A model generated the notes under the pieces. The model was not told where the DNA came from and made no database searches. It saw nothing but the letters and a program-made list of their open reading frames with translations. The translations under genes were made by a program, and so were the position numbers. This document shows positions 1 through 7,647 of a DNA stretch of 64,000 bases, piece after piece. This DNA comes from Amycolatopsis sp. A133 (GTDB taxonomy: Bacteria; Actinomycetota; Actinomycetes; Mycobacteriales; Pseudonocardiaceae). Each line of letters opens with the position of its first letter. Positions within the stretch are counted from its first letter, which is position 1. The stretch is taken from positions 1 to 64,000 of the forward strand of contig NZ_JAVHJU010000020.1 in NCBI RefSeq assembly GCF_031082405.1, written 5' to 3'.

Positions 1-36
1 GGTAAGGCGGGTTCTAACCCGCCTTACCACTCACGA
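1..36. terminator. Strong hairpin, left arm cut by the window edge
   Basis: The first 37 bases are identical to positions 3957-3993, where the complete hairpin is seen. Visible here are the inner left arm (1-13), a CT loop (14-15) and the whole right arm (16-36). It lies 14 bases past the stop codon of the minus-strand hydrolase gene, so it probably ends that transcript. There is no T-run, as is usual for high-GC actinobacterial stem-loops. Confidence 0.7.
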
Positions 37-50
37 CAGCCGCGGCAGAC

Positions 51-2732
51 TCAGCTCGCGAGGGTGATGGTCACCGTGTTCGCGCTCGCGGTGACCGTGT
101 GCGTGGCGGCGTCGTAGCTGCCGCCGTTGACCGAGTTCACGCCGGTGGTGAGGAACGCCGGCAGCTGGATGGCGACCGCGCCGCCGGGCAGGCTGCCCGA
201 CAGCGTCACCGTGACGACGCGCGCGCCGCCGGAGCCGCTCACCGCGAGGGAGACCCCGTAGGTGGACCGGCTGCCCGAAGCGACGTCGTAGGTGTTGGTC
301 AGGTTGCCGACCGAGATCGTCTGGCCGGGCGTGAGCCAGGCGTTCGGCACGCCGCGGCCGATGTAGAGCGGGCGGGTGAACGTGTACGGCCCGGAGCCGC
401 TCGCCGCCAGTCCTTCGGCCACCAGCGACTCCAGCAGGCCCTGCTGCTGCCCGGCGATCGGCCACGCGTACGGGCACGCGCCGAACTGCGGGCCGGCGTG
501 GCTGCCGATCCACGGGTTGGCCGTGCTCGGCCCGCTGCCGTTGGCCTCCCACCAGGCGTTCGGACCGCCGGTGGTCGTCTTGAGCTGCCAGGCGTAGCTG
601 GTGATCGGCAGGTCGCGGTAGTTGTTGGAGTACAGCCCGTCGGAGGCGTACGACGTGTTGTAGGCCGTCGAGTACCCGTTGAACGCCCCGAACGTCGGGA
701 ACGGGTAGCCGTTGGCCGACAGCCGGTTGAAGCCCCACTGGTACATCCGGTCGATCTGGCCGGGATCGCCCATGATGCCGGTCAGCGCGCCGCCGGACAG
801 CATGGTCGACCACTGGTTCTGCCCGACCCACCCGGGCGAGGCCCAGTTGGCGTCGTTGAAGGTGTTGCAGCGGTTGGCGCTGTTGGGTTTGTCCACCTCA
901 CAGGGCAGGTAGTTGAACCCGTTGGCGGACTGGTTGCGGCCCACGACCGTGTTCAACGCGGTGAGCAGCGAGGTGTAGGCGGTGTTCGCCCACGTCGCTT
1001 CGGCGGTCTGGCCGATCTTGGTCGCGATGTACTTGTACGACGCCAGCATCTGCAACGCCGAGAAGTTGCTGAACAGCCAGCGCCCGGTGGAGTCGTTGTC
1101 GAAGTTGGCCCGCAGCGTGCCGTCCGAGGCCAGCTGGGCGGGGTACTTCACCCGGGCGATGGTGCGGAGGCTGGGTCCCCACGAGCCGGTGTCGTTGAAG
1201 TACTGGCTGACGAACGCGGTGTCGTTCGTCTTCGCCAGGTACGTCGCCCAGGAGCCCATCGTCTTCCAGACGCCGTCCCAGTACCAGTTGGCGCCGACCT
1301 CGTCCCAGTTGTCCTGCTGGGAGATGCGCGCGGTGAGCAGCAGGTTGCGCGCGTCCCGGAAGTCGCCGGTTTCGAACTTGGCCGTCAGCTCGCCGGGGAC
1401 GTCGTGGTTGAGGATCCAGTTGTAGTTGTTGGCGCCGGAGAACTGCGCCTTGCCCACCTGCATGATCAGGTTGTAGACGGTGCCCGCCTTGTAGGCGTTG
1501 GCCATCGCGGTGCCCGGGTTCGCCAGGCCGCCGGTGTTGGGCAGGGTCGTGTTCGGCAGGCTGAAGGTGTTCGTCTCGGCCAGCCGCGAGTTCCAGTACG
1601 ACGCCATCTGGCCGTAGGCGGTGTCGTAGTTCGGCGCACTCGACGACAACGTCGAGCCGGTCGGCAGAGCGACGCCGCTGCCGAAGTTGTCCACGGCCAC
1701 CACGAAGTCGTGGTTGCTCGTCTGCCCCGCCGCCACTGTGTCCAATGTGGACGGCGTTAGCCGGACGAGGCCCGGGCCGGAACCACCCGGCGGGACCGTC
1801 ACCGAGCCGGAGCCGCTGTTCTTGATCGACACCCGCGTGTAGACCAGCATGACCGCGGACCCGTTGATGGTGACCTTGACGGCGAAGTTCTTGATGGTGA
1901 TCCCGACGCTGCCCGAGGTCCGGGACGTCGTCATCGCGGGCAGGTAGCCGTTGTCCTCGGTCCACTGCACCGACTGCGCGCCCGGGTTGCCGCCGTAGGC
2001 GTAGGCGCTGAACGAGTACATCCCGCCGCACAGGCCGTTGTACGTCGTGTTCACGCCGCGGGCGAAGAACGAGCCGGACAGGTAGCTGAACACCGGCCAG
2101 TAGTTGCCGTCCCAGCCGATCGCCGTCGTGTTCTGGAAGCCCTGGCCGTAGGGGTCGCTGGGGGTCTGGAAGTTCGTGCCGTACGACCGCGGCAGCCCCG
2201 AGTTCTTGCACGCGTTGGGCGCCAGGTCCGGGATGCCCTGGTAGGCGTCGGACGTGCCGGGCTGGTAACCCGGGACGCGCCAGGCGCTCGCGCTCGAACA
2301 CGGCAGCTGGACGAGCGCGGTGCCCGCCGGGGTGATGCACTTGCCCGAGCCGGCCGCCACGACGTTGAACGCGCCGGTCCCGGCCGGCTGGAGCCGGAAC
2401 TGCTGGTTGGTCTCCCCGTGGCAGGCGTACTGGATCACCGCGGCGTTGTCCGCGGTGGACGCGCCGTAGACGTCGACGCAGCTGCCGGAGGTGAACGTGC
2501 CGATCGTGTAGGCGTCGCCGGACACCGGGGTGAACGTGTACGACTGGCCGGCACCGGACGTGCAGGCCGCCTGGGTCAGCTGGGCCGCGCTGTCGCCGTT
2601 GGGGACGGTGGCGCACTGGCCACTCCCCTGGTTGACCATCGTGCTGCTGAACGTGGCCGCGGCGTTCGCCGGGACCACCACTGCGAAGCCGGCCGCCAAG
2701 AGGGCGGCGGCCAGCAAGGCCGGACGTCTCAT
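51..2732 (-). CDS. Secreted ricin-like domain protein with six-hairpin-type hydrolase region
   Basis: 893 residues. A Sec signal peptide (MRRPALLAAALLAAGFAVVV, cleavage after about ANA-A near residue 25) is followed by a ricin-type beta-trefoil lectin domain (about 30-155) with a QQFRL motif. The rest, about 160-890, is rich in aromatic residues (NYNWILNHD, WDEVGANWYWDG, NQWSTML) and looks like an (alpha/alpha)-barrel glycoside hydrolase followed by a C-terminal beta region; I cannot assign a GH family. The lectin domain should anchor the enzyme to polysaccharide outside the cell. The lectin domain is nearly the same as that of the next gene upstream (2773-3885), 40 bases away. A GGAGAA ribosome site precedes the ATG. 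Secretion is secure; hydrolase activity is inferred from fold-like features and from the carbohydrate-use context. Confidence 0.8.
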   Translation of the reverse strand: MRRPALLAAALLAAGFAVVVPANAAATFSSTMVNQGSGQCATVPNGDSAAQLTQAACTSGAGQSYTFTPVSGDAYTIGTFTSGSCVDVYGASTADNAAVIQYACHGETNQQFRLQPAGTGAFNVVAAGSGKCITPAGTALVQLPCSSASAWRVPGYQPGTSDAYQGIPDLAPNACKNSGLPRSYGTNFQTPSDPYGQGFQNTTAIGWDGNYWPVFSYLSGSFFARGVNTTYNGLCGGMYSFSAYAYGGNPGAQSVQWTEDNGYLPAMTTSRTSGSVGITIKNFAVKVTINGSAVMLVYTRVSIKNSGSGSVTVPPGGSGPGLVRLTPSTLDTVAAGQTSNHDFVVAVDNFGSGVALPTGSTLSSSAPNYDTAYGQMASYWNSRLAETNTFSLPNTTLPNTGGLANPGTAMANAYKAGTVYNLIMQVGKAQFSGANNYNWILNHDVPGELTAKFETGDFRDARNLLLTARISQQDNWDEVGANWYWDGVWKTMGSWATYLAKTNDTAFVSQYFNDTGSWGPSLRTIARVKYPAQLASDGTLRANFDNDSTGRWLFSNFSALQMLASYKYIATKIGQTAEATWANTAYTSLLTALNTVVGRNQSANGFNYLPCEVDKPNSANRCNTFNDANWASPGWVGQNQWSTMLSGGALTGIMGDPGQIDRMYQWGFNRLSANGYPFPTFGAFNGYSTAYNTSYASDGLYSNNYRDLPITSYAWQLKTTTGGPNAWWEANGSGPSTANPWIGSHAGPQFGACPYAWPIAGQQQGLLESLVAEGLAASGSGPYTFTRPLYIGRGVPNAWLTPGQTISVGNLTNTYDVASGSRSTYGVSLAVSGSGGARVVTVTLSGSLPGGAVAIQLPAFLTTGVNSVNGGSYDAATHTVTASANTVTITLAS

Positions 2733-2744
2733 CGGGTTCTCCGA

Positions 2745-2780
2745 TTCGGAAGGTTCGGAAGGCTCGGAAGGTTCAGAAGA
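2745..2780. repeat. 9-bp tandem repeat (TTCGGAAGG)
   Basis: TTCGGAAGG occurs at 2745-2753 and 2754-2762, with CTCGGAAGG at 2763-2771 and a decayed TTCAGAAGA at 2772-2780. It fills almost the whole 40-base gap between the two ricin-domain genes and runs over the stop codon of the upstream gene (stop at 2773-2775). Confidence 0.8.
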
Positions 2781-3885
2781 GGAAGGAGCCGTACGGGCCG
2801 TTGAGGATCCCGTTCTTCTGGCTCTGGCTGAAGTGGGTGTTCGGGTAGTCGTAGAACGACGCCGACATCGGCGTCCCGTCGGTCGAAGTGGAGTCCGGCA
2901 GGCCGAACGCGTGGCCCAGTTCGTGCACCATGCCGCCGTACCAGCGGTTCATCGGGCCGTTGATCCCGGCCGCGCCGTCGGCGTCGTGCTGGCAGAGGAT
3001 CACCCAGCCGCCGCCTCCGCCGCCGCCGGCGCCCTGGCCCTCGGCGATGACCTCGCCGACGTTGAGCCACCGGCTGTCCGGGGCCTTCACGTCGAACCGG
3101 CGCAGCAGTTCCTGCTGCATGTTGAACACGGCCCACCAGTAGCGGTCATTGCCGTTGGGGGTGTTCTCGTACCAGCTCTTCACGTGCTCGCCGGTGACCA
3201 CCTGCACCACCGGGTCGGCGAGCCGGAACGTCTTGCCCAGCTCCTGCCGGTAGTACCGCTGCGCTTCCCGCAGCACGTTCGCGATGCCGTCCGGGTAGCG
3301 CTGGTCGTAGGGCACGTCGGACGGCCGCAGCAGCCACACCCGCACGGTCTTCTCCGCCGGGACCTGCGTGCCGCCACCGGTCGGGTAGCCGGCCAGCCGC
3401 CACGCGGCGGCCGTGCCGCAGGACTGCTGGACGAGCAGGGCGTTCACCGCCGTGAGGCACTTGCCCGAGCCGACCGCGACCAGGCTGAAAGCGCTTTCAC
3501 TGGCCTGGAGGCGAAACTGCTGGTTCGTCCCGGAATGGCAGGTGTACTGGATCACCGCGGCATTGTCCGAAGTGGACGCTCCGGAGATGTCCACGCAGCT
3601 GCCGGCGGTGAAGGTGCCGACCGTGTAGACGTCGCCGGACACCGGGGTGAACCGGAACGACTGGCCGGCACCGGAATTGCAGCTCGACTGGGTCAGCTGG
3701 ACGGCGTTGTTGCCGTTGGGGACGGTGGTGCACTGGCCGCTCGAGGCATCGACCACCGTGCTGGTGAAGGCGGTCGCGGCTTGCGCACTGCCCACGGAGA
3801 GCAGTCCGGCCAGCAGGCACAGCACCACGGCAGCAGCGAGCTTGAGCACGCCACGGTTGGGCCGGGATACCACAGGACGCGTCAT
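2773..3885 (-). CDS. Secreted ricin-like domain metzincin-type metalloprotease
   Basis: 370 residues. An N-terminal signal peptide (hydrophobic stretch LKLAAAVVLCLLAGLLSV, cleavage near AQA-A) is followed by a ricin-like trefoil domain (about 37-170) and a C-terminal protease region. The zinc site HELGHAFGLPD near residue 317 fits the metzincin signature HExxHxxGxxD, and a downstream GTPMSAS supplies a likely Met-turn. The lectin half closely resembles that of the neighbouring hydrolase (51-2732), so one domain has been joined to two unrelated catalytic parts. A glycine run (GAGGGGGGG) lies in the protease region. The likely role is extracellular degradation of glycoprotein or cell-wall protein alongside polysaccharide. 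A LacI-type half operator lies just upstream at 3910-3923. Substrate unknown. Confidence 0.83.
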   Translation of the reverse strand: MTRPVVSRPNRGVLKLAAAVVLCLLAGLLSVGSAQAATAFTSTVVDASSGQCTTVPNGNNAVQLTQSSCNSGAGQSFRFTPVSGDVYTVGTFTAGSCVDISGASTSDNAAVIQYTCHSGTNQQFRLQASESAFSLVAVGSGKCLTAVNALLVQQSCGTAAAWRLAGYPTGGGTQVPAEKTVRVWLLRPSDVPYDQRYPDGIANVLREAQRYYRQELGKTFRLADPVVQVVTGEHVKSWYENTPNGNDRYWWAVFNMQQELLRRFDVKAPDSRWLNVGEVIAEGQGAGGGGGGGWVILCQHDADGAAGINGPMNRWYGGMVHELGHAFGLPDSTSTDGTPMSASFYDYPNTHFSQSQKNGILNGPYGSFLF

Positions 3886-3909
3886 CGGGTCCTCGCAATC
3901 TTCGGTTTT

Positions 3910-3923
3910 GTGAGCGTTAACAT
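3910..3923. promoter_or_regulatory. Possible LacI-family operator
   Basis: On the minus strand this reads ATGTTAACGCTCAC. Ten bases (TGTTAACGCT) are identical to the core of the site at 12109-12122 and similar to the palindrome at 60961-60976. It sits about 25 bases upstream of the metalloprotease start. The second half-site is imperfect. Confidence 0.4.
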
Positions 3924-3948
3924 TCGACGGCCGGGTGCGCTCCCGTGC

Positions 3949-3992
3949 TCGTGAGTGGTAAGGCGGGTTCTAACCCGCCTTACCACTCACGA
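3949..3992. terminator. Perfect 21-bp-arm hairpin, second copy
   Basis: The arms at 3949-3969 and 3972-3992 are perfectly complementary around a CT loop; the inner 19 bases of the left arm are GTGAGTGGTAAGGCGGGTT. It lies three bases beyond the stop codon of the GH127 gene, which is where a terminator for the arabinoside operon would be expected. The 37 bases from 3957 are repeated exactly at the start of the window, so it is also a dispersed repeat. Confidence 0.8.
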
Positions 3993-3995
3993 CCG

Positions 3996-5888
3996 TCAGG
4001 TGAGGTGGTTGCGGGTGGCGACCGGGAGCCAGACCCGCATCGGGCCGGGTTCCCGGTTGCCCCACAGGAAGTACGGGACGGCGGTCAGCTCGAACGGCTC
4101 GCCGGGCGCACCGGTGCCCGGGCCGTAGAGCTCGTCCGATGCCGGGAGCTCGATCAGGCCGCGCGCGGTGAGGGCCACCGGCACGTCGGGCAGCGACGCG
4201 TCGGAGAACGGCGCCGCGGGGTCGAGCCGCACGTCTTCCAGCGTCACGCCGGCCGGCAGGTCGGCCTGCTCCAGGCAGTACACGAGCGGCCCGCGCGTCA
4301 CCGCGACGCAGCCGCGCACGGCGTCGATCCGCGGGTGCGGCCGGACGATCCGGGCCGGCATCGGCAGTTCGAGCGTCACCGTCGCGCCGCCCGTCCAGTC
4401 CCGCCGCACCTCCGCGTAGCCGTCGTGGACGTCGGCGGGCTCGCCGTCGACGAGGGCGCCGGCGGCCCAGCCGGGGATGCGCAGGGCCAGCACGATCGGC
4501 GCCCGAGTGGTCACGGTCAGCTCGATCCGGCCGTCCCAGGGGTAGCCGGTGCGCGTGACGACGTGGACGTCCGCACCGTCCACAGTGGTCCGGATCGAGC
4601 CGGCGGCGTACAGGTGCACCTGCAGGCCGCCGGGGTCGGTGGTCGCCACGTAGCCGGACAGCGACGCGACCAGCCGGGCCAGGTTCGGCGGGCAGCAGGC
4701 GCACGAGTACCACGGCAGCCGCTGCGACGGCGCGTCCTCGTGCGAGCCGTCGTGACCGGTCCGCAGGTGCAGCGGGTTGGAGTAGAAGAAGTGCGTTCCG
4801 TCGAGGGCGGTCGCCCCGGCGATGGTGTTGTACAGCGCGCGTTCCATCTCGTCGGCGTACTTTCCCTCGCCGGTGGCCAGCAGCAGCCGCCAGTTCCACT
4901 GGAAGCTCGCGATCGCGGCGCAGGTCTCGCCGTACGCCCGGTCGGGCGGCAGCTCGTACGGGTCGCCGAACGCCTCGTCGCGGTGGCGGGACCCCTGGGC
5001 GCCGGTGAGGTAGGTCTTGGCGCCGAACGCGTCGGCCCACAGGCGGCGGGCCGATGCCAGCAGCTCGTCGTCCCGGGTCTCGACCGCGACGTCGACGACA
5101 CCGGCGAGCAGGTAGAGCTGGCGCACGACGTGCCCGGCGACCTCGCCCGCCTCCCGGACCGGCACGTGGTCCTGCAGGTACCGCGGGCCGAACCGCTCGC
5201 CGTTGAGCAGGCCGCGCCCGCGCAGGTCGAGGAAGCGCAGCGCCAGGTCCAGGTACGGCCGGTGCCCGGTCACCCGGTACAGCTCCACCAGCGCGGTCTC
5301 GATCTCCGGGTGCCCGTCGACGCCGTCGACGCTGCCGAAGCGCTCGACGATCAGGTCCGCGAAGCGCCGGGCGACCGTGACGAGCTGGGCGCCGACCCTG
5401 GCGCGGGCGGCGGCGACGGCGGCCTGGATCAGGTGGCCGGCGCAGTACAGCTCGTGGCTCCAGTGCAGCTCCTGCCACTTCAGTTCGGGCTTTTCGGCAC
5501 TGAAGTAGGAGTTCAGGTAGCCGTCGTCCTCCTGGGCCTTGGCCACCAGCGCGGCGGTGGTGTCGAGGAACGCCCGCAGCTCGGCGTCGCCCGGGTCGCG
5601 GCCGAGCTGCCAGGCGGCGGCTTCGAGGGTCTTGTAGACGTCGGAGTCGGCGAACCACATGTTGCGGTGGTCGCCGTCGACCTCGCCGGTGACGCGCCGG
5701 AGGTTGTCCAGCGCGCCCGCCGCGTCGAGCTGCTCCACGCAGTGCGGCAGGGTGCGGCTCGCGTTGCGCGCCTGCCAGCCGCCCAGCAGGCTGTCCGGGG
5801 CGAAGGCAACCGCGCCGAGGAAGAGCGGCCGCAGCGCCGATCTCGCGGCGGACGTGGGGTGGACGGGCCCGAGGATGCGTTCGGTCAT
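3996..5888 (-). CDS. GH127 beta-L-arabinofuranosidase
   Basis: 630 residues, no signal peptide, so cytoplasmic. The CACCPPNLARL segment is the hallmark of GH127 (DUF1680, HypBA1-type) enzymes, where a cysteine of this motif is the nucleophile and coordinates zinc. YGETCAA carries the glutamate expected to act as acid/base. The N-terminal half has the (alpha/alpha)6 barrel pattern and the C-terminal third is beta-rich. It would release L-arabinofuranose from short beta-arabinosides brought in by the ABC importer encoded just upstream; the gap to the last permease gene is 30 bases. It is the last gene of the importer operon, ending at the hairpin at 3949-3992. GH146 and other DUF1680 members have similar motifs, so linkage specificity is inferred. 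Confidence 0.9.
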   Translation of the reverse strand: MTERILGPVHPTSAARSALRPLFLGAVAFAPDSLLGGWQARNASRTLPHCVEQLDAAGALDNLRRVTGEVDGDHRNMWFADSDVYKTLEAAAWQLGRDPGDAELRAFLDTTAALVAKAQEDDGYLNSYFSAEKPELKWQELHWSHELYCAGHLIQAAVAAARARVGAQLVTVARRFADLIVERFGSVDGVDGHPEIETALVELYRVTGHRPYLDLALRFLDLRGRGLLNGERFGPRYLQDHVPVREAGEVAGHVVRQLYLLAGVVDVAVETRDDELLASARRLWADAFGAKTYLTGAQGSRHRDEAFGDPYELPPDRAYGETCAAIASFQWNWRLLLATGEGKYADEMERALYNTIAGATALDGTHFFYSNPLHLRTGHDGSHEDAPSQRLPWYSCACCPPNLARLVASLSGYVATTDPGGLQVHLYAAGSIRTTVDGADVHVVTRTGYPWDGRIELTVTTRAPIVLALRIPGWAAGALVDGEPADVHDGYAEVRRDWTGGATVTLELPMPARIVRPHPRIDAVRGCVAVTRGPLVYCLEQADLPAGVTLEDVRLDPAAPFSDASLPDVPVALTARGLIELPASDELYGPGTGAPGEPFELTAVPYFLWGNREPGPMRVWLPVATRNHLT

Positions 5889-5918
5889 CGAGTGCTCCTG
5901 TCACAGCCGTGGAATGTC

Positions 5919-6722
5919 TCAGCCCTTGAGGGCTCCCGAGGTGAAGCCGCGGACGTAGTACCGCTGCAGGACGAGGAAGACCGCCACGCACGGCAGCGCG
6001 GAGACCACCACTCCCGCTTGCAGGGCCCCGAAGTCGACCGAGCCGAGGCTGCCGGACTGGAGGTTGAACAGCGCGACCGGCAGGGTGAACTTCTCGCCGT
6101 CGGTGAGGAAGATCAGCGGCGCGACGAACTCGTTCCAGGCCGCGAGGAACGAAAACAGCGCAACCGTGACGACGCCGGGGAGCACCCCGCGCAGCAGCAC
6201 CCGCCGCAGCGCGCCGCCGATCGAGCAGCCGTCGATCAGCGCCGCCTCTTCGAGTTCCACCGGCAGCGCCTCGAAGGAGTTGCGCATCATGAACAGGCCG
6301 AACGGCAGCTGCAGCACGGCCAGCACCAGGCCCAGGCCGAGCAGCGAGTTCTGCAGGCCGAGCCAGCCGAGCAGGATGTAGAGCGGCACCAGGATCGTGG
6401 TGTAGGGCACCATCAGGATGGCCAGGGTGACCAGGAACAGCAGGGTGCGCCCGGGGAAGGCGAGCCGGGCCATCGCGTAGCCGCCGAGCGTGGTCGTCAC
6501 GACCGTGACGCTCACCGCGACGAGCGCGACCACCGCCGTGTTGAGCAGGTAGGTGCCCAGACCGCTGCCGTAGTCGGCGAGCCGCCGGTAGTTGTCCGTC
6601 CCGGCGTCCCCGGCCTGCCGCCCGGTCAGCGACGAGTAGGCCGTCCACAGCAGGGGCAGCAGGAACAGCACGGCCAGTGCGGCGCTCGTGACACCCGCGC
6701 CCGCGGCCCGGAGCCGGTTCAC
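5919..6722 (-). CDS. Sugar ABC transporter permease (MalG type)
   Basis: 267 residues with six predicted membrane segments; the first is VTSAALAVLFLLPLLWTAYS near the N-terminus. The inner-membrane EAA loop, which docks the ATPase, is seen as EEAALIDGCSIGGALRRVLL. The GTG start at 6722 overlaps the stop of the preceding permease by four bases (GTGA), so translation is coupled. A longer open frame runs upstream but would overlap the other permease throughout. No ATPase gene is present; importers of this family often share a distant MsiK-type ATPase. Substrate is presumably an arabino- or galacto-oligosaccharide, judged from GH127 and GH27 neighbours. Confidence 0.93.
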   Translation of the reverse strand: MNRLRAAGAGVTSAALAVLFLLPLLWTAYSSLTGRQAGDAGTDNYRRLADYGSGLGTYLLNTAVVALVAVSVTVVTTTLGGYAMARLAFPGRTLLFLVTLAILMVPYTTILVPLYILLGWLGLQNSLLGLGLVLAVLQLPFGLFMMRNSFEALPVELEEAALIDGCSIGGALRRVLLRGVLPGVVTVALFSFLAAWNEFVAPLIFLTDGEKFTLPVALFNLQSGSLGSVDFGALQAGVVVSALPCVAVFLVLQRYYVRGFTSGALKG

Positions 6723-7645
6723 TTCCCCTCCCGGCGGATCAGGCGCAGCTGCGCGACGTTGAGGACGATGAGCACGGCGAGCGTGGCCACCGAAACCGCG
6801 GCGGCGCGCCCGAGGTCCTGGGACAGGAACGCCTCGCGGTAGATGTCGATGACGACCGTGGCGGTGTCGTGGCGGCCACCGGTGAGGATGAAGAACTGGT
6901 CGAACGCCAGTAGCGAGCCGGTCAGCGACAGCACCATCGCCAGGGCCAGCGTCGGCCGCAGCAGCGGGAGCGTCACCCGCCGGAGGATCTGCCACCGGTT
7001 CGCGCCGTCGATGCGCGCGGCCTCGTACAGCGCCGGGTCGATGCCCTGCAGGCCGGTCATCAGGATGAGCATGTAGAACCCGGCGAACCGCCAGGTGATC
7101 ATCCCGGCGGTCGAGCCGAGCGCGTTGCCGCCCGAGCCCAGCCAGTCCACCCGGCCCAGGCCGAGGAAGTCCACGAGGTGGTTGAGGGCCGAGGAGTCGG
7201 TGTTGAACAGGCCGTAGAACAGCAGGCTCGTCGACGCGAGCCCGACCGCGCTGGGCAGGAAGAACACCGTGCGGGCGACACCGGTGCCGCGCCGGTCGTG
7301 CTGCACCAGCAGCGCCAGCCCGAACGCGACGAGGCTCAGCACGACCGTCGTGACCAGGGTGTATTTCAGCGTGAACCCCACCGCACGAAGGAAGAGCGGG
7401 TCGCTCAGCGCGTCGTAGTTCCGCACGCCGTCGGGGTAGGACGCGCCGACCAGCGGCCAGTGGCTGACCGACATCCACAGCATCAGCCCGAGCGGGATGA
7501 CGAAGAAGACGGCGACCAGCACGGCCATCGGAGCCGCGTAGGCGAGCCCCAGCCGGCGGCGGCCCCGGGCGATCGAGCCGCGGCGGCGGGGGGCCGGCGC
7601 CGGGGTCTCCGGCGCCGACACCCTCGGGGGGAGAAGCGAAACCAT
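6719..7645 (-). CDS. Sugar ABC transporter permease (MalF type)
   Basis: 308 residues. A basic, proline-rich N-terminus (about 1-35) precedes six membrane segments beginning at LGLAYAAPMAVLVAVFFVIP. The EAA loop reads YEAARIDGANRWQILRRVTL, closely matching the family pattern. It forms the heteromeric membrane channel with the MalG-type partner immediately downstream (4-base overlap) and receives substrate from the lipoprotein encoded two bases upstream (stop at 7648). Part of the minus-strand operon 8955-3996 that lies under the LacI-type operator at 9030-9043. Confidence 0.93.
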   Translation of the reverse strand: MVSLLPPRVSAPETPAPAPRRRGSIARGRRRLGLAYAAPMAVLVAVFFVIPLGLMLWMSVSHWPLVGASYPDGVRNYDALSDPLFLRAVGFTLKYTLVTTVVLSLVAFGLALLVQHDRRGTGVARTVFFLPSAVGLASTSLLFYGLFNTDSSALNHLVDFLGLGRVDWLGSGGNALGSTAGMITWRFAGFYMLILMTGLQGIDPALYEAARIDGANRWQILRRVTLPLLRPTLALAMVLSLTGSLLAFDQFFILTGGRHDTATVVIDIYREAFLSQDLGRAAAVSVATLAVLIVLNVAQLRLIRREGK

Positions 7646-7647
7646 GA

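Noticed and set aside
3945..6842. A 965-codon plus-strand frame and a 892-codon minus frame across the GH127/permease genes
   Set aside because: Both are low-complexity shadows; the GH127 and permease frames have clear motifs and coupled starts.
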